Below, piece after piece: positions 32,185 to 40,389 of a DNA stretch of 64,000 nucleotides (its first letter is position 1; the number at the start of each line of letters is the position of its first letter). The stretch comes from Prolixibacteraceae bacterium (GTDB taxonomy: Bacteria > Bacteroidota > Bacteroidia > Bacteroidales > Prolixibacteraceae): NCBI GenBank assembly GCA_003457135.1, contig DMSQ01000046.1, positions 1-64,000 of the forward strand, given 5' to 3'. The position numbers and the translations under genes are program-made. The notes beneath the pieces were generated by a model, which saw only the letters and a program-made list of their open reading frames with translations, was not told the origin of the DNA and did no database searches.

Positions 32185-32424
32185 CTACCAATTTTGAGAC
32201 ATTTTTTCTACTTCATCCTGAGAAAATACTTCCCCTTTTTTGATATTATCATTTGAAATCTTTGCCCGATTCACTAATTCTTGTTTTGTAAACCTTTTAA
32301 GTTGAGGTTTCTGTAATGCTGAATGAATTAACTCTTCAACCTGTTTAAATATATCTTCATCATTTAGAATGATAAGTTGTTCAATGATGTTGAATTTGCG
32401 TTCCTGAATGTTAACTTGTTTCAT
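32185..32424 (-). CDS. Antitoxin partner of ParE-like toxin
   Basis: This 79-residue charged helical protein (MKQVNIQERKFNIIEQLIIL, then VEELIHSALQKPQLKRFTKQ) is encoded directly upstream of the ParE-like toxin on the same strand. No DNA-binding family can be named. The promoter at 32438-32468 is unusually well formed. The antitoxin assignment rests on gene order and size. Confidence 0.7.
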   Translation of the reverse strand: MKQVNIQERKFNIIEQLIILNDEDIFKQVEELIHSALQKPQLKRFTKQELVNRAKISNDNIKKGEVFSQDEVEKMSQNW

Positions 32425-32437
32425 GTCCTTTTTTATT

Positions 32438-32468
32438 CAAAGTTAAGTCTTTTTAAGATTGATGCAAA
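32438..32468 (-). promoter_or_regulatory. Promoter of the minus-strand TA pair
   Basis: On the minus strand, TTTG (32465-32468) is followed after exactly 19 bases by TAACTTTG (32438-32445), a textbook Bacteroidota promoter, 13 bases before the antitoxin ATG. Its upstream edge lies two bases from the duplicated oxidoreductase 3' end at 32470. Confidence 0.65.
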
Positions 32469-32469
32469 T

Positions 32470-32568
32470 ATTTACCGATCGCAACGTGATGGAAAACCGG
32501 TGAAATTTCCTTTGGAGCCTGAATTTGACAGGTATGATATGGATGGGAGGATTGCTGCTGTATACTGA
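32470..32568 (+). pseudogene. 3'-terminal remnant of a second Gfo/Idh/MocA gene
   Basis: There are 32 codons plus a stop: IYRSQRDGKPVKFPLEPEFD then RYDMDGRIAAVY. The first 84 bases align without gaps to 31758-31841, the end of the intact oxidoreductase gene, with nine mismatches. Five of the eight changed codons are synonymous, so the two copies diverged as working genes before this one was cut. The 5' part is absent. The TA pair lies exactly between the two copies. Confidence 0.85.
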
Positions 32569-32602
32569 GCGGCTGACTGGAAGGCACCCGTTCAGTATCA
32601 AA

Positions 32603-33745
32603 CTATTCAAACTTTAGTTTAAAAACCACCACCTCAGGCCGGTTTCCAACCCTTACCGATGGTCCCCAGGTTCCGAAACCCGATGACACATAAAAATGGG
32701 TATCGCCCTTTTTCAGATAGCCCCAACTCAGTTCAAAAATGGCTTCGGTCAGGTAATTAACCGGCCAGAGTTGTCCGTTGTGAGTATGGCCCGACAAGTG
32801 AAGGTCAACTTTGGTGTCGGCAGCTTCCTGTAAATTAAAGGGCTGATGGTTCATCACAATGATCGGTTTTTCATGGTCGGTTCCTGCAATTAATTCAGCA
32901 AGCAGTTTGGGTGCATTAGCCCCTCTTCCTGATGAATGGTCGTTTCTACCAACTAACTGAATGCCGTTTGGTAAAGTAATGACTTCGTCGAGTAACATGC
33001 GAATGTTAATGCTTTTCAGGTAAGGCAAGGTTTTCTCAATTCCTCCGATGTATTCGTGGTTTCCGGTTATGGCGTAAACGCCAAGCGGGGTTTTAATCTC
33101 CTGAATGTGCCGGCCCAGATTTTTCCGAAGAACCGGGGCAATTTCACCATCAACCAAATCGCCACAAAGCAAAACCAGATCAGGCTTTTGCTTCTGGATG
33201 ATTTTCAGCAAACGATTTTCGCGCCGTTCGCCAATCAATGCGCCCAAATGCAAATCGGAAACCATTAAAACCTTCACTTCAGAAGATCCGGAAACCTTTT
33301 TATGAATCGTTAGCGGTATTTCTTTGACATTGATCCACAAAGCGTTGATATGGCTGGCAATAACGATGAGTGAAACTACTGAAACAACAACCAGTCCCAT
33401 CCGGAATTTCATGACTTCAGTAAAAGAAGGCAAAAAATGAATGAAATAATTGAAAATGCGGACTATATCGATCAAAACAACAGCCATCCCCAAATACAGC
33501 ATATAGGCTATCCAGAATGATCCGATCCGGTAAACCCATTCGCTGAAAGCGGAGGTCGCCGTTCGTTCCAGAACAGAACCGGCAATAAAAAGGAAAGCGA
33601 CTGTCCAAAAGATGAAAATATACCACTTCTTCGCGGGCTGACTAATCGAAAATACCTGAAGTCCGCGAACGTACAGGTAATAATTGGCAGAGGTATAAAT
33701 CAGCATAACAATGCTGAAAAAAATCAAAAAAGATAGGCTGCGCAT
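32603..33745 (-). CDS. Membrane-anchored metallophosphoesterase
   Basis: This 380-residue protein has four hydrophobic helices in the first 140 residues, followed by a calcineurin-type phosphoesterase. The dimetal motifs are all present: VSDLHLGA, CGDLVDGE, TGNHEY and LSGHTHNGQ. This YkuE-like architecture is common in Bacteroidota and may act on lipids or nucleotides at the membrane. The substrate is unknown. The gene is the last of a minus-strand run, following the DEAD-like gene. Confidence 0.9.
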   Translation of the reverse strand: MRSLSFLIFFSIVMLIYTSANYYLYVRGLQVFSISQPAKKWYIFIFWTVAFLFIAGSVLERTATSAFSEWVYRIGSFWIAYMLYLGMAVVLIDIVRIFNYFIHFLPSFTEVMKFRMGLVVVSVVSLIVIASHINALWINVKEIPLTIHKKVSGSSEVKVLMVSDLHLGALIGERRENRLLKIIQKQKPDLVLLCGDLVDGEIAPVLRKNLGRHIQEIKTPLGVYAITGNHEYIGGIEKTLPYLKSINIRMLLDEVITLPNGIQLVGRNDHSSGRGANAPKLLAELIAGTDHEKPIIVMNHQPFNLQEAADTKVDLHLSGHTHNGQLWPVNYLTEAIFELSWGYLKKGDTHFYVSSGFGTWGPSVRVGNRPEVVVFKLKFE

Positions 33746-33788
33746 AGATTAGAAAATAGGAATAAGTAATAAGAAAAACAACGAACTA

Positions 33789-34430
33789 TCAGACAAAATG
33801 TTCAGGCTCATCATCCTTCTCGTCAATCTCAATAATATCCTGATTATTCATAAATACATCAGCAAAACGCTCCACCCATTCGGTAAGTATAGTTGTAAAA
33901 ACAACTTTCTGCGCTTTCGGTAAACTTTGGGCCAGGCGGTCGAGTTGCAGGTAATTCAGATTTTTAATGACCCGATCGGCATCGTCAATGGCGAAAATCT
34001 GAACCGATCCGAGATTAAGTGCATAAAGCGTATAAATCTGGTTGAGGCGCTTAGCCGTTCCGATCACCACATCCGATCCCATGTAGATTTTATCCTTCTG
34101 AGCATCAATCTTTTCATCATCGCAAGCGGTATGAACACGCAAATCGGTGTATTCGCCCAGGCGGGAGAACTCATTTTTCATTTCAAGTGCCTGTTCTTTA
34201 TCGGCAACAGCAATAACCGCCCGGGGATTATCCTCCAGTTCAGCTTTTAAACGCTGAAGGACACTAACTACAATCGTAGTTGATTTACCAGAATCCTTTC
34301 CGGCAATGCAAAGCAAATCGCGGCCACTTTTAATTTTGGGAATGCAAATTTGTTCCAGTTCAGTTGATTCGGTAAAGCCGTTTTCCTTGAGCGATTCCAG
34401 AAGTTTTTTATCTAGTTTTTCGTTGATCAT
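33789..34430 (-). CDS. Single-domain DEAD-box-like protein
   Basis: This 213-residue protein corresponds to only the first RecA-like domain of a DEAD-box RNA helicase. It has the Q-motif area (GFTESTELEQICIPKIKSGR), a modified Walker A AGKDSGKST where helicases have AxTGSGKT, and motif II as DDAD instead of DEAD. Motif III is replaced by TTILTEWV. The second RecA domain is missing and the C-terminus ends in an acidic tail. It may bind ATP or RNA without unwinding. The ends look natural, so this is probably a genuine short family rather than a truncation. Confidence 0.75.
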   Translation of the reverse strand: MINEKLDKKLLESLKENGFTESTELEQICIPKIKSGRDLLCIAGKDSGKSTTIVVSVLQRLKAELEDNPRAVIAVADKEQALEMKNEFSRLGEYTDLRVHTACDDEKIDAQKDKIYMGSDVVIGTAKRLNQIYTLYALNLGSVQIFAIDDADRVIKNLNYLQLDRLAQSLPKAQKVVFTTILTEWVERFADVFMNNQDIIEIDEKDDEPEHFV

Positions 34431-34794
34431 GGGTATATGTGTTATTTGTTAAATTTTATTTCATGTAATAATGTAAGATTTTATAACCTGATAAAGGTTA
34501 TTTCAATTTCGTCCGAAAGAGGGCGGCAGCTTTTTTGACACAATCTCGCGGACGATTTTTTTGCTTTTTTTCTGAACCCGGGGTGCCGTTCCTTCGTCAC
34601 TTTACCCCGGGCTATTGATATGTCGCCCTTATCAGGGCTCAAACCTACCGAAATCCAGCGCCAAAAGCATTCCCCCACTTAGGGGGAACGGGAAGGGAGC
34701 TTTCCTTACAAGGCAAAACAAAATGACCACCAATAACGTGAAACGAATGACTATAGATGACCACATGAAACTGCAAACTGCGACTGAACACTGG
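34431..34794. repeat. Three-hairpin dispersed element plus TGACT tag
   Basis: This 364-base gap has no gene. 34505-34640 is an element of three stems: CGTCCG/CGGACG (34510-34554), CCCGGGGT/ACCCCGGG (34577-34611) and GCCCT/AGGGC (34625-34638). It shares CGTTCCTTCGTCACTT and the same stem order with 45498-45630. It is followed by a CCCCCACTTAGGGGG stem (about 34673-34688). Next comes the low-complexity tail AACGTGAAACGAATGACTAT ... ACTGCGACTGAACACTGG that runs into the cysH stop. Confidence 0.7.
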
Positions 34795-35508
34795 CTACTC
34801 TTCATGGGTATGCAGTCCGCACTCCTTTTTTGAATTACTCTCCCACCACCAGCGGCCAGCACGGAAATCTTCACCCGGTTGAATGGCGCGTGTACAGGGC
34901 GCACAACCAATGCTTACAAAACCACGGTCGTGCAAAACGTTATACGGAACATTGTTTTCCTTCACATATTTCTGGCAATCTTCGAGCGACCAGTGCAATA
35001 GCGGGTTGAATTTGATCAGTTGAAATCCTGCATCCCACATAAAAAAATCGAGATCATGACGGTTTTCGGATTGTGAGGCACGCAAACCAGTTATCCAGCC
35101 TTCCATACCTTCCAAAGCCCTCTTCAAAGGTTCAACTTTACGGATGTTGCAGCATTCCTTTCGGTTTTCAAGCGACAAATAAAAGCTCAACGGACCTTTT
35201 TCGGTGACCATTTTTTCGACAGACTCGTGCTTTGGAAAGTAAACATGAATCATTTTCCCATATCGATCAACAGTCCGGTTAAAGACTTTATAAGTTTCTT
35301 CAAACAGGCGACCAGTATCCAAAGTCACCACTTTGATGTCCAGATTATTCCTGAAGATCATGTCTGTTATCACCTGATCTTCAATTCCCAAACTGGTTGT
35401 AAATACCACTTTGCCTAGAAATTGATTAGCTACTTTCTCCAACATTCCCACTAAATTGGCTGCATCGGCCTGTTTATTCAGTTCCGAAACTAAATTCTGA
35501 TCATCCAT
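34795..35508 (-). CDS. Adenylyl-sulfate (APS) reductase, CysH family
   Basis: This 237-residue PAPS/APS reductase has the PP-loop-like VVFTTSLGIEDQVITDMI, LDTGRLFEETY, and the catalytic C-terminal KKECGLH. The Cys pairs KECCNIRK and IGCAPC, absent from the E. coli PAPS enzyme, are those that bind a [4Fe-4S] cluster in APS-specific reductases. It therefore most likely reduces APS directly to sulfite using thioredoxin. This fits the doubtful APS kinase domain of CysN. It lies 13 kb from cysN and not in the same operon. Confidence 0.93.
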   Translation of the reverse strand: MDDQNLVSELNKQADAANLVGMLEKVANQFLGKVVFTTSLGIEDQVITDMIFRNNLDIKVVTLDTGRLFEETYKVFNRTVDRYGKMIHVYFPKHESVEKMVTEKGPLSFYLSLENRKECCNIRKVEPLKRALEGMEGWITGLRASQSENRHDLDFFMWDAGFQLIKFNPLLHWSLEDCQKYVKENNVPYNVLHDRGFVSIGCAPCTRAIQPGEDFRAGRWWWESNSKKECGLHTHEE

Positions 35509-35594
35509 AACTATTTGTTTTTCTTACTCAATCCATTTATCTTGCCAGCAAATATCAAAAGAAAACTCAAAAAACCATCGAAAAGACCTCCGAA

Positions 35595-37004
35595 ATATTA
35601 CCCATTGCATTCCTTGACCGAATTAAAAGCCAGTTTCCTAATGATTTTTATCGCTTTATTCAATCCATTGATCAGGTTCCTGCTATCAGTTTACGAACCA
35701 ATCCGCGTAAATTCAACATTCCAATTTCTTCGGAAGGAATTCCGTGGTGCGAAATCGGAATTTTCCTGAACGAACGCCCATCGTTTACTCTTGATCCCAT
35801 TTTTCATTCCGGAGCCTATTACGTTCAGGAAGCCAGTTCGATGTTTATGGAGCAGGCTTTCAGGCAAATTGAAACCTGCGACAACCGGATAGTTTTGGAT
35901 TTGTGTGCAGCACCCGGTGGAAAATCAACTCATTTGCTCAGTTTATTGGATCACAGCGATTTGCTCGTTGCCAATGAAGTGATCCGCTCACGTGTGTCGG
36001 TTCTGGACGAAAATATCCGCAAATGGGGACACCAAAATGTGGTAGTTTGCAGCAATGATCCGGCTGACTTCAGCCATTTGGATGGATTATTCGACCTGAT
36101 TGTGGTTGATGCGCCTTGTTCGGGCGAAGGACTTTTCAGGCGCGATCCGGCTGCAATCAATCATTGGTCGGTTGATACTACCAACCTGTGTGCCACCCGT
36201 CAGCGCCGTATTCTGGCCGATATCTGGCCCGCTCTGAAAACCGGAGGCTACCTCATTTACAGCACCTGCACTTTTAATCCGGCTGAGAACGAGGAAAACC
36301 TGAAATGGCTGGCCGAAAACAACGATGTGGAAAGTATCCGGATTCCACTTCAGGAAAGTTGGGGAACTGAAGAAATTGAAACAAACGGATTGTTTGGATA
36401 CCGTTTCCTTCCGTACAAAGTGAAAGGCGAAGGTTTTTTCCTGACTCTGATCCGCAAAAAAGACGGAAGCATCTCCTACCCGATTCCTAAGAAAATTAAA
36501 TCAAGATTTGAAAAAATGCCAAAACAGTTTGCTGAAATCCGGAATTGGCTAAACACTTCCGATTCGGAGTTTTTCGCCAAAAGTGAATTCCTGATTGCTT
36601 TTCCGGAAGATAAAATTCCGGTATTGAACGCACTCAGCGAACAACTCCGGGTGATCAGCTTTGGCTTGCCGGTAGCGCAATTCAAGAAAAACGATTTGCT
36701 CCCTGAACATACTTTTGCACTTTCAGTTGACCGCAATCCTGAAGTGTTTGAAACCGTTGAACTTGATTTGCGTGATGCTTTACTTTTTCAGAAAAAAGAC
36801 GAAATCAGGATTAATTCAAGCACCAAAGGTTGGTTGCTGGTGCAATATCAGGGTGTGCCGCTTGGTTTCGTAAAAAATTTGGGAAACCGCGCCAACAACT
36901 ACTTTCCGAAGGAATGGCGGATAAGGATGGCGTTGCCGGAGCTATCGGAACCGTGGTATAAAGCAGTTCCAAATTCCAAATTAAAATTTCCAGGTCAATC
37001 TTGA
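35595..37004 (+). CDS. rRNA cytosine-C5 methyltransferase (RsmF/NOL1/NOP2/Sun family)
   Basis: The SAM domain has LDLCAAPGGKSTHLLSLL, VDAPCSGEGLFRRDP and IYSTCTFNPAENEENL, with both catalytic Cys, and a C-terminal PUA-like part follows. The conserved N-terminal domain is open in the same frame from at least 35595 (ILPIAFLDRIKSQFPNDFYR, then VPAISLRTNPRKFNIPISSE). Between the in-frame stop at 35508 and 35841 there is no ATG, GTG or TTG in that frame. Either translation starts at a rare codon (ATA 35595 or an ATT/ATC), or a base error or frameshift near 35580 hides the start. The first ATG, 35841, would remove about 80 conserved residues. The divergent cysH gene begins almost at once upstream. 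Confidence 0.85.
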   Translation: MLPIAFLDRIKSQFPNDFYRFIQSIDQVPAISLRTNPRKFNIPISSEGIPWCEIGIFLNERPSFTLDPIFHSGAYYVQEASSMFMEQAFRQIETCDNRIVLDLCAAPGGKSTHLLSLLDHSDLLVANEVIRSRVSVLDENIRKWGHQNVVVCSNDPADFSHLDGLFDLIVVDAPCSGEGLFRRDPAAINHWSVDTTNLCATRQRRILADIWPALKTGGYLIYSTCTFNPAENEENLKWLAENNDVESIRIPLQESWGTEEIETNGLFGYRFLPYKVKGEGFFLTLIRKKDGSISYPIPKKIKSRFEKMPKQFAEIRNWLNTSDSEFFAKSEFLIAFPEDKIPVLNALSEQLRVISFGLPVAQFKKNDLLPEHTFALSVDRNPEVFETVELDLRDALLFQKKDEIRINSSTKGWLLVQYQGVPLGFVKNLGNRANNYFPKEWRIRMALPELSEPWYKAVPNSKLKFPGQS

Positions 37005-37078
37005 ATTTCAATTATGATTTCATTTGGGTATTGAAATTGGGAATTAGATACTGAAATTTTGTGTTAGGTGAAAGTTTG

Positions 37079-38680
37079 CTACTTTATCAAAATTTTTTGT
37101 GTATATAATTGATCCCCTTCACTAATTTTAGCAAAATATATTCCTTTTGAATGAGCAGACAAATCAATCTCTGCTGATGTTAACAGTTTAAAGTCTGATG
37201 CATCGTAAACTTTCTCTCCAAGCATGTTGTAAATTTCAATCATGTCAATTTTTGAGTTTCCCGTATTAATAGTAAATCTTCCGTTAGACGGATTCGGGAA
37301 AAGCTTTATAGAAACGGGCTCCGGAATTTCCGCAATAGCTGTAGGCCGAGAATATTTTACAACTGCATAATCCAAAGTGCTCGTTCCTGCTGCATAAATA
37401 TTATTCAAATCATCCACGAACAGCGCAGCTGCCTTCTCCTGATTTCCGGCTCCGTTGGAATTAGTGTATTTTATCTCCCATAGCAGCGTTCCTGCGGGGT
37501 TATATTTGATAAGTTGATAATCATCGCTGGTGGTTGTATTCATTGTGGTTCCGAGCACGTATATATTACCGTCAGTATCTAAAATGATTTTTTGAGAAGC
37601 ATCAGAGCCACTAGCAGAACCGTTAAAATTCTTTTCCCAAAGTTTAGTTCCTATTGAATCATATTTGATAGTAATAATATCAAAACCGTTGGTAGGGCTG
37701 TAATAACTTCTCCCGGTTACATAAACATTGTGCTTCCGGTCAACGGTAATTGCAGTTCCCTGATCGGTACTACTCTCAGGTCCGTTGTAAAATTTCTTCC
37801 ACAACTCGGTTCCATCATTGGCATACTTAATCGTGACGATATCATTATATGAAGTCCCAGTTACGTAAACATTTCTGTGATTATCAAGAGTTATCATGCT
37901 CCCCTCATCAGAACTCGTTCCGGGTCCGATATAGGTTTTTTTCCAGAGAAGTGTGCCCGAAGTATTATATTTGATAGTCGTGATATCTTGATAGCTATCG
38001 CTGCTACCCGTTGATCCGCCACCGGCACTTCCAGTCACATATACATTTCCCAATGAGTCAACAGCCATCGAATTCACCCAATCAGCATCATCCCCGGGGC
38101 CATTATGCCTTGCCACCCATTCCTGTACACCGGAAGGTGAATATTTCAGGATTGTATAATCTTGATTAAGTCCGTGCAGACTAGATGATTTTTCACTAGT
38201 ACCAGCTACATAAACATATCCTGAATCGTCCACAAAAATGCTTGTCGGATTGGTCCAGTTGTGACCACTGCCCGGACCTATATAGGAACGGATCCAGATC
38301 GTGTCTCCAAGCGAATTATATTTGATTGTGACTATAGAATTGTTGTAACCAGTACCACCACTAACATAGACATTGCCCTTGGCATCAACAGCAAGTACAT
38401 AAGCGCGGTCATCACTTTTAGCGATACCATTATATGATTTTTCCCATTGTTTTACTCCACTGCTGTTGTATTTGACAGTAAGAAAATCAGTAGTAAATGC
38501 TGTCCCCTGAATGCTGGCACCCGTAACATATACATTGCTGGAACCATCAACGGTCATATTATACAATTGATCAACACCTCCGCCATTGTATCGGGCTACC
38601 CATACTTCGGTCGGCTGAGCAGATGCCATGGTAATGAATAAGTACATTACCACAGAAATAAGTGTAATAGTTTTTTTCAT
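37079..38680 (-). CDS. SBBP-repeat protein with T9SS sorting domain
   Basis: This 533-residue exported protein has a signal peptide and then about eight repeats. Each contains [NY]VYV[TA]G[TS] and I[TV][IL]KY-[ND] words (for example NVYVTGASIQGTAF, TTIKYNTSGTLLWKKTYIGP), the SBBP beta-propeller repeat. The last 80 residues form a type A sorting domain (KLFPNPSNGRFTI, IEIYNMLGEKVYD, GIYFAKISEG ... QKILIK), so it is carried across the outer membrane by T9SS. Its role is unknown and possibly adhesive. A similar-purpose propeller protein is encoded next to it. Confidence 0.9.
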   Translation of the reverse strand: MKKTITLISVVMYLFITMASAQPTEVWVARYNGGGVDQLYNMTVDGSSNVYVTGASIQGTAFTTDFLTVKYNSSGVKQWEKSYNGIAKSDDRAYVLAVDAKGNVYVSGGTGYNNSIVTIKYNSLGDTIWIRSYIGPGSGHNWTNPTSIFVDDSGYVYVAGTSEKSSSLHGLNQDYTILKYSPSGVQEWVARHNGPGDDADWVNSMAVDSLGNVYVTGSAGGGSTGSSDSYQDITTIKYNTSGTLLWKKTYIGPGTSSDEGSMITLDNHRNVYVTGTSYNDIVTIKYANDGTELWKKFYNGPESSTDQGTAITVDRKHNVYVTGRSYYSPTNGFDIITIKYDSIGTKLWEKNFNGSASGSDASQKIILDTDGNIYVLGTTMNTTTSDDYQLIKYNPAGTLLWEIKYTNSNGAGNQEKAAALFVDDLNNIYAAGTSTLDYAVVKYSRPTAIAEIPEPVSIKLFPNPSNGRFTINTGNSKIDMIEIYNMLGEKVYDASDFKLLTSAEIDLSAHSKGIYFAKISEGDQLYTQKILIK

Positions 38681-38770
38681 AGTATTTGAGTTTTTGCTGA
38701 ACTATTCGACTGATTTCCTTATTTCACGAAGCAGCCCCGCCTGAAAGCCTCGTGTTTTGTATTGAACAGT

Positions 38771-40096
38771 CTATTGTTTTATGAATCTCTTTATAAAAAT
38801 TACTTCGTCGGAATTTGCTTTTAAAATATAGATCCCGCTTGCTAAATTTCTTAGATCAATTATTGTTGTTAGGTTGGTGGTATTAATTGTTTTAATAATT
38901 TGTCCTTCTATACCTATAATTTCTATTGTGGCTTTTTCAGGAAGAATGATTGTAATTTTATCTATAGCTGGATTTGGGAAAACAGATATACCATCATTCA
39001 CAATATTTTCTTCCGTGCCTGTTGCAATATTCCATTTTGCAATTTGATTAACAGAAACACTTCCTGCAGTATCAAATTGTCCACCTGCATAAAGCTCTCC
39101 ATTGTAAACGCCTAATGCCGAAACCGGGGCGTTCACTCCTATTCCCAAATTCGACCAGGTAGATCCATTCCATCTGGCAATATTAGCGGCAGCAACTGTT
39201 CCGGCAGTATCGAAAACTCCGCCGGCATAAAGTTCTCCGCTGAAAACGGATAAAGCGTCCACCATAGCTCCTGTTCCTGTTACACCGTTTCCAACCGCTG
39301 ACCACGATGAGCCATTCCATTTTGCGATAGATCTGGCAGGATTGTCACCGGCTAAAGAAAAGCCACCTCCTACATATAGCTCATTATTATAAACCAGCAT
39401 GGTAGAGACACCTCCTAAAATTCCACTTCCAACAGCCGACCAGTTTGTTCCATTCCATTTTGCAATACGATTTGCAGTGACACCTCCGGCAGCGCTAAAT
39501 TGTCCTCCTGCATAAAGTTCGTTATTATAAACAGCCATTGAATTCACCGCGCCATTTGTACCTGTACCAACCGGAGACCAAGTCGAGCCATTCCATTGTG
39601 CAATATAACTGGCCGGATTACCTCCGGCGTTTACGAACATTCCTCCCGCATAAAGCTTTCCATTGTACACGACAAGCGCTAAAACACGATCGTCCATGCC
39701 TCCTCCAACGGCTGACCAGTTCGATCCGTCCCAGGATGCAATATAATTGCACAGGATGCTGTCTGCTGTATAAAAGTAACCACCAACATAGAGCTTGAAA
39801 TTATGTACAGCCAACGCCATCACACCAACATTTCCGCTTTTCATCACGCCAGTTCTTGCATTCAGCCAGTCGCTTCCATTCCATCGGGCAATGTGATTTA
39901 CACGATAAACACCGGCAGAATCAAAGGTTCCTCCTGCGTAGAGCGATGAATTATACACACATAGCGCTATAACCTGAGGCGGATTGAATCCACCTGAAAC
40001 TCCTGTACCGACAGTTGACCATGTTTGTGCCTGTACATAATCAATATTCAGATTTACCTTAATGAGTATTGCCGCGATAAAAAAGAGCTTTTTCAT
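38771..40096 (-). CDS. Beta-propeller-like repeat protein with T9SS sorting domain
   Basis: This 441-residue exported protein has a signal peptide and then about nine repeats of roughly 40 residues. Each consists of YNGELYAGGxFDTAG followed by NxIAKWNGSSWSAVG, the pattern of galactose-oxidase/kelch-like propellers. The C-terminus is a T9SS type A domain (VFPNPAIDKITI, IIGIEGQIIKTI, LASGIYILKANSDE). It has the same orientation and likely the same secretion route as the neighbour at 37079. It has no catalytic motif and may act as a surface or matrix protein. Confidence 0.88.
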   Translation of the reverse strand: MKKLFFIAAILIKVNLNIDYVQAQTWSTVGTGVSGGFNPPQVIALCVYNSSLYAGGTFDSAGVYRVNHIARWNGSDWLNARTGVMKSGNVGVMALAVHNFKLYVGGYFYTADSILCNYIASWDGSNWSAVGGGMDDRVLALVVYNGKLYAGGMFVNAGGNPASYIAQWNGSTWSPVGTGTNGAVNSMAVYNNELYAGGQFSAAGGVTANRIAKWNGTNWSAVGSGILGGVSTMLVYNNELYVGGGFSLAGDNPARSIAKWNGSSWSAVGNGVTGTGAMVDALSVFSGELYAGGVFDTAGTVAAANIARWNGSTWSNLGIGVNAPVSALGVYNGELYAGGQFDTAGSVSVNQIAKWNIATGTEENIVNDGISVFPNPAIDKITIILPEKATIEIIGIEGQIIKTINTTNLTTIIDLRNLASGIYILKANSDEVIFIKRFIKQ

Positions 40097-40389
40097 ATTT
40101 ATATTCTTTTAGGGAATATGAGGAATAGCTTTTTTCTACAAATACTTTTTTGCTTTCTCTATATTTTAATCAAATAGAAATGCAAAATGTATTATTACAG
40201 AGAGATAAAATACACAAAACGTGTACTGGCAAAATCATATATCTGGAAATATACGAAAATATTTTCATATAAAAACAAATATTTTCATATAAAATTCAGG
40301 ATATCAGAGGTTAACAAAATATAAGCAGAATCAAAACGGCAGGTATTGCACATTTTGAGCCAGAGAAGTCCTCAAATCTTTTTCATTCG
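40097..40389. other. AT-rich gap with a short direct repeat
   Basis: This 293-base upstream region of the T9SS gene has no gene. Two near-perfect direct copies of AAATATTTTCATATAAAA lie at about 40257-40274 and 40277-40294. They are AT-rich and could bind a regulator or be chance slippage. Confidence 0.5.

Noticed and set aside
35515..35769. TTG-started frame of 84 codons before the rRNA methyltransferase
   Set aside because: It overlaps, in another frame, the conserved N-terminal domain of the methyltransferase. Its own translation resembles no protein, though it could hold the real start if a frameshift lies near 35560.
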